This document shows, piece after piece, positions 1 through 8,061 of a stretch of DNA of 64,000 bases (the first letter of the stretch is position 1; the number at the start of each line of letters is the position of its first letter). The stretch comes from JAJZXY01 sp046706185. Lineage in GTDB: Archaea; Thermoplasmatota; Thermoplasmata; Sysuiplasmatales; Sysuiplasmataceae. The notes under the pieces were generated by a model. It saw only the letters and a list, made by a program, of their open reading frames with translations, did not search any database and was not told the DNA's origin. Where the stretch lies: assembly GCA_046706185.1 (NCBI GenBank), contig JBJKPR010000011.1:27635-91634 (forward strand), given 5' to 3'. Position numbers and translations under genes: made by a program.

Positions 1-168
1 CTGTCCCCGGATATAGTGGGTGAACCGGCCGCCTTCCTTTCTTCAGGGATGGCGGAGGGGCTGAACGGCGAGCATGTGGTTGCAACCGGGTTCAAAGAGT
101 GGATTTCGCGGGAAGGCATTGCCCAAAGGTACAGGGAATGGGTTTCCGCCTCTGCAGAGAACGGTTGA
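1..168 (+). CDS. C-terminal end of a short-chain dehydrogenase/reductase (partial)
   Basis: The first frame is open from base 1 to a TGA at 166-168, giving 55 residues. It reads like the tail of the classical SDR fold: a 'SPDIVGEPAAFLSS' helix, then 'LNGEHVVATG', where SDR proteins usually have a '(I/L)TG..(I/V)..DGG' strand. The catalytic Ser-Tyr-Lys region would lie upstream of the window, so the substrate cannot be guessed. The last 20 residues are charged and unlike most SDRs. The assignment rests on a short C-terminal pattern. Confidence 0.5.
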   Translation: MSPDIVGEPAAFLSSGMAEGLNGEHVVATGFKEWISREGIAQRYREWVSASAENG

Positions 169-228
169 ACACGAGGGAACGGAACACAGCAGATGCTTCG
201 CACCATGCTGTGCCAGCCTGAAGGAAAC

Positions 229-237
229 CTATATATC
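229..237 (+). promoter_or_regulatory. TATA-like box for the small zinc-finger gene
   Basis: CTATATATC lies about 26 bases upstream of the ATG at 260. That spacing gives a leaderless transcript and decides the start inside a longer open frame. Confidence 0.55.
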
Positions 238-259
238 GGCACGGTTACTAGCTTTCAAT

Positions 260-412
260 ATGAGTGCGGAGAAAGCGCCATCACGGTTCAAATGCTGGTT
301 TTGCGGCAGGGAGTTTGATACGGAGGAGAGAGCTAACGAGTGCCACAATGCCGGCAGTTACCCTGTTTACAGAGACGGGACAAAGAGGAAAAGGAACCCG
401 TTCGGCAACTAG
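260..412 (+). CDS. Small zinc-finger protein, 50 residues
   Basis: The frame is open from 74, but only the part from the ATG at 260 looks like protein and it sits at leaderless distance from a TATA-like box. The 50-residue product has a C-x2-C pair followed after ten residues by a C-H pair (CWFCG...NECH), consistent with one zinc-binding finger. The tail is basic (TKRKRN). Such tiny single-finger proteins are common in archaea and usually have no assigned role; nucleic-acid binding is an inference from size and charge. Its stop overlaps by four bases the stop of the convergent Cas4-like gene. Confidence 0.6.
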   Translation: MSAEKAPSRFKCWFCGREFDTEERANECHNAGSYPVYRDGTKRKRNPFGN

Positions 413-885
413 CCCCTTCCGCAATATTCCTTGAATTCGCAGCTGCGACATTTCCAGAGAAGCTCTGTCTTTTCGCCTGAACCGTGCCTCATTCTGTGGA
501 TCACAGACAGAACATAGTCCCTGTTCCTGCCGTTCCATGGGATATCGAATGTGGCATCCCGGTAGACAAGTTCTCCCATCCGCACTGGCCCGATGCACTC
601 CTCCACAATGAGGCAGTAGGCAAGCACCTGTGCCACATCCCACTGCCTGGCAGTGCCGTGACAGGCTGCACTCTTGTGCTCCACCGGAATGAAGAAGTTA
701 CTCCTGCGGACCACCTCGTCGGGCCTGCCAACAAGCCCCGTCCGCCTGGCAAAATACGGGTCTCCACCGCGCATTACCATGTCCTGGCTCACGACCCTGA
801 TCCTCGACCTGCTCCAAAGATAGAGCATCACCGCGCCTGATGATGCTGCCAGGACGGAGAGGACAACGCTCAATACAGGAACCAT
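409..885 (-). CDS. Cas4-like nuclease, C-terminal part (membrane-anchored)
   Basis: A 158-residue product starts at ATG 885, inside the end of the upstream frame. Residues 2-24 are a hydrophobic membrane segment followed by basic residues. The PD-(D/E)XK core follows: GRPD (D56), PVEHK (E69, K71), then a Q..AY helix (81-90), and a final C-x2-C-x5-C (C146, C149, C155) as in the iron-sulfur site of Cas4/Dna2-type nucleases. The first cysteine and the histidine of the family are missing here but are present in the overlapping upstream frame (870-1157), so together the two make one complete Cas4-like protein. No cas1, cas2 or CRISPR array is nearby, so this is a 'solo' Cas4 relative. Either the two are translationally coupled subunits, or the gene is frameshifted. 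Confidence 0.7.
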   Translation of the reverse strand: MVPVLSVVLSVLAASSGAVMLYLWSRSRIRVVSQDMVMRGGDPYFARRTGLVGRPDEVVRRSNFFIPVEHKSAACHGTARQWDVAQVLAYCLIVEECIGPVRMGELVYRDATFDIPWNGRNRDYVLSVIHRMRHGSGEKTELLWKCRSCEFKEYCGRG

Positions 886-1157
886 ATTGCCACGGCAACC
901 GCAACAAGCAGGAAAGAGGCGAGAAGCATCAGATGCTGCGCAGCCACCCTGCCCAGAAGCGCTGCGCCCTTTCGCCTGTGGTAGCTGGAACCGCTGCCCT
1001 TCCTCTCGCGGACGGCAACAGGCTCTGAATAACCAGCAGGAGGATTTCTGCCGAGCCTGTACTTCCGCTCGCAGTACACAAAAGTTGCTATTCCGGATGC
1101 GCTGAGCCATCCGTCCCCGCCCTCGTCTTTCCCATCAAACAGAGACACGGACACCAA
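870..1157 (-). CDS. Cas4-like nuclease, N-terminal part (membrane-anchored)
   Basis: A 95-residue product starts at TTG 1157 or GTG 1154, after a purine-rich GAGGAAGAGG stretch. Residues 18-34 (LSASGIATFVYCERKYR) match the N-terminal helix of Cas4-family nucleases, with C29 as the probable first iron-sulfur ligand, and H60 lies where the family has its conserved histidine. The last 22 residues are a membrane segment ending at TGA 870-872. The next frame starts 13 bases earlier with its own membrane segment and the catalytic core. The point where the frame changes falls exactly between two hydrophobic stretches, as expected for a helical hairpin in a single-chain relative. Confidence 0.65.
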   Translation of the reverse strand: MVSVSLFDGKDEGGDGWLSASGIATFVYCERKYRLGRNPPAGYSEPVAVRERKGSGSSYHRRKGAALLGRVAAQHLMLLASFLLVAVAVAIWFLY

Positions 1158-1185
1158 GCCTCTTCCTCATCGGTCAGCCACACGA

Positions 1186-1194
1186 GTATTTAAA
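1186..1194 (-). promoter_or_regulatory. TATA-like box for the Cas4-like pair
   Basis: TTTAAATAC on the minus strand lies about 30 bases before the TTG/GTG start cluster at 1157/1154. Confidence 0.5.
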
Positions 1195-1236
1195 GCAGGC
1201 CGAGGGGGTGGCCAAACGCGGTCCGGAGAGGCAGGC

Positions 1237-2298
1237 TCAGGTTTCAGTGAATGTGAAGCGTATCCCCTTCCTTCTCAGCAGCGAGATGAACTCCATGAAC
1301 TGCCGGTCGAAGAAGCCGAAGTACTCCGGCGGGTATGTGCCGCTGGCGTCGACCATGCCGTCTGCCAGTATCCTGGCCATTGAAGAGGCGGCATAGCCTG
1401 TCATTCTTGCCATCGACTTTGTGCCTGTCTTCTGGCTGTACCTGTCTGTGTTCACATATTCAAGCCGCTTCCCGTTGGTTCCAGTAACCCTGGTCAGGCA
1501 CGTGTCCCTGAACTCAGTCCCGAAGGCGGCGAACAGCGCCTCCGTGAGCCTTCTAGGAACCATCCCTCCTACTTTCTCATTCGAGAAGTAGCCGAAATCT
1601 CTCAGCATCTTCATCGCCTGCAGATGACCTGGATATCTCATCGTCTTTTCGTACATGCTGTCCACCCTTACGGTCTTCAACAGTGTCCGGAGGCCGTCGG
1701 AGTAGAACCCCTCAAGCTCCCACTTGCCAAAGCCCACCTTGGTGATTTCAGACAGCGGGTCGACAGAAGCGACCTGCCCATCCCTGACAATTCTCGCCGG
1801 GCGTGTGTATTCATCTATAAGCCCCTCGACATTGAAAGTGACTGCGTGGTTGAACGGACCAGAGTGCTCCAGCGGCAGCCCCGCGACGAATATCTCTATG
1901 CTGCGCACGTTCTCCTTCTTGTAAAGCCTGCCGGCCAGTACGTTTGTTATGCCGGGGGCGTACCCTGCATCCGGAACATACACCGTTCCCTGCTTCCGTG
2001 CAAGTGCATCCAGCGTCAGCGGATCCTCCTCCATGAACGAAGTATCCACCACCGTCTTTCCCATGCTGAGCAGCCTCCTGACGACGTTGTACGATATGCT
2101 TCCTGGCAGGGTTGTCACAACGATCTCGGAGCGCTCAAGGAGATGTCTCCTGCTGAAGACATCATCCGCGTACTTTCTCTTGATGGAAAGACGCGAAAGT
2201 GCCTCCCTTGACCGGTCAAAGGCCGCCACCTCAAAATCTGACGAAAGATCTTCGATGACTGCCGAACCGACGAGCCCCGCACCGACGACAGTGATCAT
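1237..2298 (-). CDS. Saccharopine dehydrogenase-like oxidoreductase
   Basis: A 353-residue protein. The ATG at 2298 is chosen over one 18 bases upstream because a TATA box lies 26 bases before it and the Rossmann motif GAGLVGSA follows at once. The N-terminal half is an NAD(P)-binding domain; the middle carries the 'PDAGYAPGITNVLAG' stretch typical of the saccharopine dehydrogenase/LYS9-like family (alpha/beta plus dimerisation fold). Members act in lysine metabolism or on other amino-acid-derived imines; the substrate cannot be read from this sequence, and no lysine genes are adjacent. Single gene with its own promoter. Confidence 0.75.
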   Translation of the reverse strand: MITVVGAGLVGSAVIEDLSSDFEVAAFDRSREALSRLSIKRKYADDVFSRRHLLERSEIVVTTLPGSISYNVVRRLLSMGKTVVDTSFMEEDPLTLDALARKQGTVYVPDAGYAPGITNVLAGRLYKKENVRSIEIFVAGLPLEHSGPFNHAVTFNVEGLIDEYTRPARIVRDGQVASVDPLSEITKVGFGKWELEGFYSDGLRTLLKTVRVDSMYEKTMRYPGHLQAMKMLRDFGYFSNEKVGGMVPRRLTEALFAAFGTEFRDTCLTRVTGTNGKRLEYVNTDRYSQKTGTKSMARMTGYAASSMARILADGMVDASGTYPPEYFGFFDRQFMEFISLLRRKGIRFTFTET

Positions 2299-2320
2299 CG
2301 TGAACGCATAAGGCAATGCA

Positions 2321-2328
2321 CTTTAATA
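2321..2328 (-). promoter_or_regulatory. TATA box for the saccharopine dehydrogenase-like gene
   Basis: TATTAAAG on the minus strand, 26 bases before ATG 2298. A small palindrome, GTCGA-A-TCGAC (2333-2343), lies directly upstream and could be an operator, but it is short. Confidence 0.5.
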
Positions 2329-2385
2329 GACTGTCGAATCGACGCGTCGGGCGGGCGGATTATCATGGATTGTTCCACGATGAAA

Positions 2386-2997
2386 CTACTTATGCTTTAG
2401 GCGTGGAACGTACACGACAAGAGACGAAGGGAAAGGGTTCCTGACCTTTTTCAGGTCCAGCCTCTTCATCAGCGTGGACCAGATGTACGGAGTGACTTCG
2501 ATACCTGTCATGGCTGAGATGTTTCTCTTGTCCGTCTGAGTGATCAGGTAGCCCTGCCTGACAAGCTGCTCCTCTGCAGCTGCGGCCAGCTTCGTCCACG
2601 TCTCCTCCGAGATCCGTGACCCTGCTGGAAACAGCGCGTACCCCCCTCCGGCTGCTTGCTGTCTGCCGTGAGAATGGAGGTCATCCTGGGCCGTGGAACC
2701 GGCGACTTTTCCCTGGAGGTTGCCCGCACGGAGACGGGACTCGACTGAGAGGAGGATCCCTCGGCACGCGGAGCTGGTGATGGATGCCATCTGTACTGTC
2801 TTCAGGACGGAGTCCCTTCTCAGGTCCACAAACGAATCGACTATGCCGCGGAGGGAAGCAGAGCTTTCCCTTGCGGGCTGAAATGAGCTGTCCAGGTCAT
2901 CCTCTATAGGAAATGAAGATGCAACTGCGAACGGGAACCTGTCCCTGCCTATGTAGTAGTAGTGTTCCGGCCCGTCTTCAAGTATAGCGTCAGACAT
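2386..2997 (-). CDS. Uncharacterised protein, 203 residues
   Basis: The ATG at 2997 lies 27 bases after a TATA box, so it is a leaderless start. I do not recognise the product. The N-terminus is acidic with a run of tyrosines (EHYYYIGRD). The middle (about 50-90) is predicted helical with alternating Arg/Ser, residues 100-125 are low-complexity, and the C-terminus (130-200) has a compact alpha/beta look with a 'GYLITQTDKRNISAMTGIEV' stretch that could be a small DNA-binding or adaptor fold. No signal peptide or membrane segment. It is divergent from the 1364-residue sensor with about 175 bases between starts, which makes a functional link possible. Confidence 0.6.
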   Translation of the reverse strand: MSDAILEDGPEHYYYIGRDRFPFAVASSFPIEDDLDSSFQPARESSASLRGIVDSFVDLRRDSVLKTVQMASITSSACRGILLSVESRLRAGNLQGKVAGSTAQDDLHSHGRQQAAGGGYALFPAGSRISEETWTKLAAAAEEQLVRQGYLITQTDKRNISAMTGIEVTPYIWSTLMKRLDLKKVRNPFPSSLVVYVPRLKHK

Positions 2998-3019
2998 TAG
3001 TCAGACATCGACCTGTGTG

Positions 3020-3028
3020 TATTTAAAA
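3020..3028 (-). promoter_or_regulatory. TATA box for the 203-residue protein gene
   Basis: TTTTAAATA on the minus strand, 27 bases from ATG 2997. Confidence 0.55.
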
Positions 3029-3121
3029 CTGACCAACGGCAGCCTGACTCGTACATGGAGAGATGCTCTCAACCGGGCATTAGCCAGCTCAATATCAAGA
3101 GAGATAGCATGACTATTTTCG

Positions 3122-3130
3122 TTTAAATAC
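3122..3130 (+). promoter_or_regulatory. TATA box for the GAF/DUF835 sensor gene
   Basis: TTTAAATAC, followed by a leader of about 20-25 bases before ATG 3174. Together with the minus-strand TATA box at 3020-3028 it forms a divergent promoter pair about 100 bases apart, room for a shared regulator. Confidence 0.5.
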
Positions 3131-3173
3131 AGTCGCACGGCATATTTCAGAAAAGTGAGCTGCCACCAGTCAG

Positions 3174-6100
3174 ATGCACAAAGCCAGGAATCAGGTCAAG
3201 ATGGGAGAGGAATTCATAACACCTAAGGGCGTATTTGAGGCGCCGCAGGAGAATGCAGCCTTCCGGGACAAGCCAGCTGGAATGAGGAGGTTCTCGGCAG
3301 GGCCAATAGCTTCAGCAATAGAGTCGCTCTCAGAGGCCGGTGACTGGAGGTCTCTCCTCTCAGGCTACGTGGCGAAGGTCTCGGGACAGGCAAGAGAGTT
3401 GTTCGCTGTTTTTGTAGTCGTGAGCAGGGATCTGCAGCTCAGATGGACAACACACCAGGACATGATCGACCAGGGTGCACAGCTGAAGTATGAGGAGCTG
3501 CTTCCGCTGAATGCCGACTTCGGTGACCCGGTCAAGACAATAAGGGGCCCATCATCAGGCATAACACTCATAGATGAAATTGCACTGTCGACCGGTTCCA
3601 GCGAGTTCACTCTCTTCAGGGGCACAGGGAGGGGAAGCGCGACTCTCTATCTCTATACCGGCGGAAGGAGAAAGCTGACCGAGGAGGAGGCCGTCTCATT
3701 TTCCTACGTAACAGCAGTTTTTGATGCAATAATAAAGAGGGAGTTTTCAGTGGGCGAACAGCTTGCCCATTCAGCAAGGCTCTCGGCTGCAATCGAGCTT
3801 GGAAGGCAGATTGGCGACAATGCGCTCGCAGGAAGTTTCATGAACAGGGCTGCAGACACGATACAGAAGAAGATAGGCATAGACTACGTCGCCCTGATGG
3901 TTCTGGATGACAAGAAGAGAGAGGTGGAATTTGCAGGGATCAGCGAGTCGCTTACACCCCTCTATGATACGCCACAGAGCATGAAACCGGGGAACGTGAT
4001 ACTCGCGGCCCTCGGGCAGAAGGAGCCTCTCATAATCAATGAAATAGAGAACAGCGGGTACAGGCCCCTGGGGACAGGTGTCAGATGGGCGGCCCTTGTC
4101 CCTCTTGACACGCATTCGAAGAGGAACGCACTTCTTGTGCTGGAAAGCAAGAGCCCGTCTCCATACAGCGATGGAGAGCTGAAGGACATAGAGATTGTGT
4201 CATCTCTGCTTTCAGACAGACTCTCCACCAGCATCTCAGTTGCTGAAAAGGAGAGAAAGGTTCTGGTGAGGAACATGCTTCTCGAGGAACTTCTGCTGCT
4301 CCACAGGCAGTCAGACCCTGCCAAGATAGCAGAGGAAGCACTTTCATTCATAGAATCGGTTGTCCCCTCCACAATTTCTGTGTTCTACGCGCTGAACGAA
4401 TCCAGGACAACGCTCATACCTGTCACTTCAAGAGGATTCTTTGCGGAGGAGATGCTCTCATACTCAGTCCCTGTGGGTGAAGGAATTGTGGGCAAGGCGA
4501 TTTCCAGCGACATGCCCGAGGTCATAAATGATGCACATGCCGACCTCAGGGCGATCAATCTGCCAGGCGGGTCTGGAGAGCCTGAATCCATACTCGTCAT
4601 GCCGATAAAGAGCATCAAGGAGGACATAGGCGTCATCACGCTCCACAGGTCCGGCAGGAAGGGGTTTTCAGCCGAGGATCTTGACTCCATCACTCTCATC
4701 TCCAGGCAACTTTCGACGGTGATGGAGAGGGCAAACGCAACAGTGGAGATGAGAAAGGTCGTTTCAGAGAAGGAGGCGGAGGCAACACTCACATCGCAGC
4801 TCGCGGATGAGTTCATAGCGGCACTGTCCGATGAAAGGCTCGAAGCGCTCCCAGGACAGATACTCAGGAAGTGCACTGAAACAGCCGGATGTGAATCGGG
4901 CTGCCTTTTCATCAGGCTTGGAAGTTACGAGGAGTTCAAGTGCGTTGCACAGCGCCCAACATCGAAGCTCACAGGAAAGAAGGAAGTCAGACATGAAGAC
5001 ATCGAGTCCCTGAAGAAGGAGTCTGTACACCTTGCAAACAACACTTACGTTCTGGAGGACGGCTACAAGGTGGAGGATGCCTGTGAGAATCTGGGCATAG
5101 GAATGGACAGGAACGCACTGAAGTACGAGATGGACAACATCAGACCATATCTGATGCTTTACCACGAGGAGAGCGTGCCCGGGTGCGAGACAGTTTTTGC
5201 AGGGGTGGGTTATACGCTTTCAAAATCAAAGCAGCTCTTCAGGGGATATCTGCTTCAGAAGCTTCTCAACTTTTTTGAGATCAGGTATTCCAGAATACAC
5301 GACAGGAAGGCAGACACCGATGAGCTCCTGAGGACAAAGAAAGCCTCCTACTTCAAGGATGCAGTCTATGCGGAGACAGACCTTGGCAGGCTCTTCGAGA
5401 AAGTCGTTCCCATCATTGGCGACCTCGTCGGTGCATCCATGGTTTCCATCTACCTTGCCAACTACACTACATCCTCCTTCGAGGTTGAAGCATCCTGCAC
5501 CTACAACGGAATGAGTGATCCTCCGGAAAAGATGGTTATGAGCCAGGCAGGGAAGCTTCTCAGCTCCCTCGACACTCACAAGAAGGTCGTGAGGATTGCG
5601 GGGGAGGAGGATGGGCCGTTCAGCTCACTCTTCTCACACCCGATGCTGGTGGGGAAGATCTCCTCAATGGACGGGCTCGACTATGTGGTCATAGCTGCGT
5701 TCGAGCAGGAGACTGACCTGTCCGCTGCTGACAAGCTCCTGCCAGACCTCCTCAAGGCACTTTCATCGAAGGTGAGGCAACTTACAGCCCTCAACCGGGA
5801 AAGGCAGAGGACAGGGCTTCTGAACCTTATAGACGACATATCCCGGACGATAACAAAGCAGGGGGAGTTCTCACGAATGCTTGATGCTGTTTCATCTGCT
5901 GCCGGCCACCTGATTGGTGCGGAGTATTCCCTTGTGGGTTTCATGAATGCGTCGAACATCGAGTGGAGCGGTTACTACGAAACAAGGGTCCCGGAGGCTG
6001 TAGAAAGGCTTGCAGTGAGGTCGATGGAGAAGGGGGAGGAGAGCATAGTCAACGACATGTCAGGGCTTGAGATAGGGCCGGATGAGGATATGCCCGGTTC

Positions 6101-7268
6101 AATCAGCAATCTGATGGTTTTTCCTGTGACAAGGAAGGAATCAAACCTGCCTGCAGTCTTCATACTGCTCTTCAACAAGCTTAATGGAGAAGGTTTCAAC
6201 GAAAACGACGCATGGATACTTGAACGGCTCGGTTCGAACATTCTTGGCTCGATAAAGACAATAGAGGCGCTCAAGCAGGAAAAGATAATGAAGAGGAAGG
6301 CAGAGCTGAAGAAGGCAGAGCTCTCAGAACTCCTCGACGGTATCGAGGGGGGCATAATAAGGCTTGACAGTGATGGAGCGGTCTCCTTTGCAAACAGCGA
6401 GGCAAGGAGGATGTTCTCACTATCACAGAACGACTCGTCGCAGAAGATCGTAGAGCTGCTCAGCGATACGGACTCGCTTCAGGTGATTGATCTGCTTGAT
6501 TCCCTGAAGAAAGGGGAGAGGTTCGAAGGCACTTATACATTCAAGGTTGAGGGAGCGCTCAAAAGAATATCTGTTTCTGGAAAGCAGATCGTGGATCATG
6601 GCAAGAGGAAGGGCACCGTGCTCTTCACAAGGGTTGAGGGAACAGTCAGGGAAGGGGCTCTCGAGGCTCAGGGGCTGACGGGTCTGGCCATCGAGAAGCA
6701 CGCAGAGATAAGGAACATGCGCTTCGAGATGAGAAGGGGCTTCAGCTATGCCATATCGGAGGAAAAGCCCTCTGTTGCCTACGCCACGCTGCTCGACCTG
6801 CTGGCCGCAGGGTTTGAGGCGCTGGTGATAAGCAGGGACCATCCGTCGCGTCTCAGCGAAAAATACAATCTTGGCAAGTCCGACCTGCGGTGGCTTACCC
6901 AGGTGGTGGGAAACAATAATCTTGACCCCTCGAAGCTTTCAGTCATAACAAGTGCAATCATCACTTTCCTGGAAAAGCATGAGAACTCAGTTATTTTCAT
7001 TGACGGCCTTGAATATCTGCTTGCAAACAACAACATGATCAGGGTGATAGCGATGCTGGAGAACGTGATGCAGAAGGTCGTCGACAACGGTGCGGTCGTG
7101 ATAGCGGCGATCAACAGGCTCACGTTCGACCAGAAGGACCTTGCCATGATAGGCAAGATGTTCGAGGAACTTGACACGAATGAGCTGAAGAAGAAATACC
7201 TCAACAGAGAGATCGAGGAATTTGGGGAAGGTAAGGATGATTCGTCAAACATCGATGCAAACGATTAA
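3174..7268 (+). CDS. Multi-GAF/PAS sensor protein with C-terminal DUF835
   Basis: A 1364-residue soluble protein without a signal peptide. GAF-type domains are repeated along it (roughly 205-360, 370-525, 735-880, 890-1060; blocks such as 'SVPVGEGIVGKAISSDMPEVI' are typical), and a degenerate region lies between 540 and 720. A PAS-like domain (about 1085-1190, 'LLDGIEGGIIRLDSDGAVSFANSEA') comes next, and the last 150 residues are a DUF835 domain ('ALVISRDHPSRL...VIFIDGLEYLLANN'), a family found in archaeal signalling proteins. There is no histidine-kinase or ATPase domain, so it probably binds small ligands and passes a signal by contact. 'VIFIDGLEYL' resembles a Walker-B-like strand in RecA-like folds, but no P-loop is visible. 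Confidence 0.8.
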   Translation: MHKARNQVKMGEEFITPKGVFEAPQENAAFRDKPAGMRRFSAGPIASAIESLSEAGDWRSLLSGYVAKVSGQARELFAVFVVVSRDLQLRWTTHQDMIDQGAQLKYEELLPLNADFGDPVKTIRGPSSGITLIDEIALSTGSSEFTLFRGTGRGSATLYLYTGGRRKLTEEEAVSFSYVTAVFDAIIKREFSVGEQLAHSARLSAAIELGRQIGDNALAGSFMNRAADTIQKKIGIDYVALMVLDDKKREVEFAGISESLTPLYDTPQSMKPGNVILAALGQKEPLIINEIENSGYRPLGTGVRWAALVPLDTHSKRNALLVLESKSPSPYSDGELKDIEIVSSLLSDRLSTSISVAEKERKVLVRNMLLEELLLLHRQSDPAKIAEEALSFIESVVPSTISVFYALNESRTTLIPVTSRGFFAEEMLSYSVPVGEGIVGKAISSDMPEVINDAHADLRAINLPGGSGEPESILVMPIKSIKEDIGVITLHRSGRKGFSAEDLDSITLISRQLSTVMERANATVEMRKVVSEKEAEATLTSQLADEFIAALSDERLEALPGQILRKCTETAGCESGCLFIRLGSYEEFKCVAQRPTSKLTGKKEVRHEDIESLKKESVHLANNTYVLEDGYKVEDACENLGIGMDRNALKYEMDNIRPYLMLYHEESVPGCETVFAGVGYTLSKSKQLFRGYLLQKLLNFFEIRYSRIHDRKADTDELLRTKKASYFKDAVYAETDLGRLFEKVVPIIGDLVGASMVSIYLANYTTSSFEVEASCTYNGMSDPPEKMVMSQAGKLLSSLDTHKKVVRIAGEEDGPFSSLFSHPMLVGKISSMDGLDYVVIAAFEQETDLSAADKLLPDLLKALSSKVRQLTALNRERQRTGLLNLIDDISRTITKQGEFSRMLDAVSSAAGHLIGAEYSLVGFMNASNIEWSGYYETRVPEAVERLAVRSMEKGEESIVNDMSGLEIGPDEDMPGSISNLMVFPVTRKESNLPAVFILLFNKLNGEGFNENDAWILERLGSNILGSIKTIEALKQEKIMKRKAELKKAELSELLDGIEGGIIRLDSDGAVSFANSEARRMFSLSQNDSSQKIVELLSDTDSLQVIDLLDSLKKGERFEGTYTFKVEGALKRISVSGKQIVDHGKRKGTVLFTRVEGTVREGALEAQGLTGLAIEKHAEIRNMRFEMRRGFSYAISEEKPSVAYATLLDLLAAGFEALVISRDHPSRLSEKYNLGKSDLRWLTQVVGNNNLDPSKLSVITSAIITFLEKHENSVIFIDGLEYLLANNNMIRVIAMLENVMQKVVDNGAVVIAAINRLTFDQKDLAMIGKMFEELDTNELKKKYLNREIEEFGEGKDDSSNIDAND

Positions 7269-7364
7269 AAACAGCATACCATTACACTGCTTGCTTTCCT
7301 GTTTTGCCTGTTGAGAGGGTGCGCGAGCATGCGTGGAGCAGAGGGGAGCGGGAAGTGCGTTTGA

Positions 7365-7613
7365 ATGGGCGGGGCCGGTATGATCCAGGTTGCATGTGAA
7401 AACTGTGGCGCACAGATAGACCTCGACGCGGTCAGTGTCGCCACGAAGAGGAAGCTGCACAAGACTGTCGAATGCGCAATATGCAGGAATGCCAGAGTCT
7501 CAAGGGATATGGAATTGCTGACGCAGATATTCTACGGCATGTACGAGGAGGAGACTGACTTCGGTGAACTCAGAAAAAGGCTCAAACCGTTTGAGCCAGT
7601 AAGCTTCTTCTAA
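7365..7613 (+). CDS. Small zinc-ribbon protein, 82 residues
   Basis: Two C-x2-C knuckles (CENC near residue 11, CAIC near 37) frame a small zinc ribbon. The C-terminal half is a helical, acidic tail. ATG 7365 has a weak purine stretch upstream; ATG 7380, just before 'IQVACENCG', is an alternative. It lies about 100 bases behind the GAF/DUF835 sensor on the same strand and may share its transcript. The function is unknown. Its stop overlaps the stop of the convergent membrane-protein gene. Confidence 0.6.
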   Translation: MGGAGMIQVACENCGAQIDLDAVSVATKRKLHKTVECAICRNARVSRDMELLTQIFYGMYEEETDFGELRKRLKPFEPVSFF

Positions 7614-8056
7614 CGCTTTTTGTTTTTCTTTTCAATGTGTTCAAACACCGCCGGAACGATTCTGAACAGAGACAGGAGGGCGGCAATGAGGGCCAACGGA
7701 AACAGGCTCACAGAGAGTGAATACTTGCCTACGACGATGAACGAATATTCCCTTCCGAATATGTAGATTGAGTATAGTGCGGTGAGGCACTGGGCCGCTG
7801 CCCTGAGGGACAGCCCCGAAATACGTTCGTTCCCAAGCAGGGAGGCGAATATCGAGGCTATCGTTATCGCCATGCCGGTGTATGTAATGTCCGCAGTTGC
7901 GTTGCCCAGGTTCTGGCTGACGGGAAGGCTGTTGCCGGCAACGACTGTTGTGTACACGCCTATGAGCGTAAGCGGAAGCACGACGAATAAGAACACACTC
8001 TTCATTGCAGAGACGGCTGCACTCCCTGTATGAAGAGGATATTGAACGGGTGCCAT
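7610..8056 (-). CDS. Four-helix membrane protein of unknown function
   Basis: A 148-residue product. ATG 8056 is preferred to the GTG cluster at 8071 because GGTGA sits six bases before it and it begins just after the stop of the upstream gene, suggesting translational coupling. Four hydrophobic segments (about 18-40, 58-78, 85-103, 112-135) are followed by a basic tail (KKNKKR) that is expected to be cytoplasmic. I do not recognise the family. It is co-transcribed with the secreted protein at 8062-8598 and the two may form a membrane complex. Confidence 0.6.
   Translation of the reverse strand: MAPVQYPLHTGSAAVSAMKSVFLFVVLPLTLIGVYTTVVAGNSLPVSQNLGNATADITYTGMAITIASIFASLLGNERISGLSLRAAAQCLTALYSIYIFGREYSFIVVGKYSLSVSLFPLALIAALLSLFRIVPAVFEHIEKKNKKR
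7616..7634 (+). terminator. T-rich archaeal terminator
   Basis: Three T-runs in 19 bases (CTTTTTGTTTTTCTTTTC) directly after the stop at 7613 are typical of archaeal termination. The same bases encode the Lys/Arg-rich tail of the convergent gene, so the run may be partly coding bias. Confidence 0.5.
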
Positions 8057-8061
8057 GCTGC

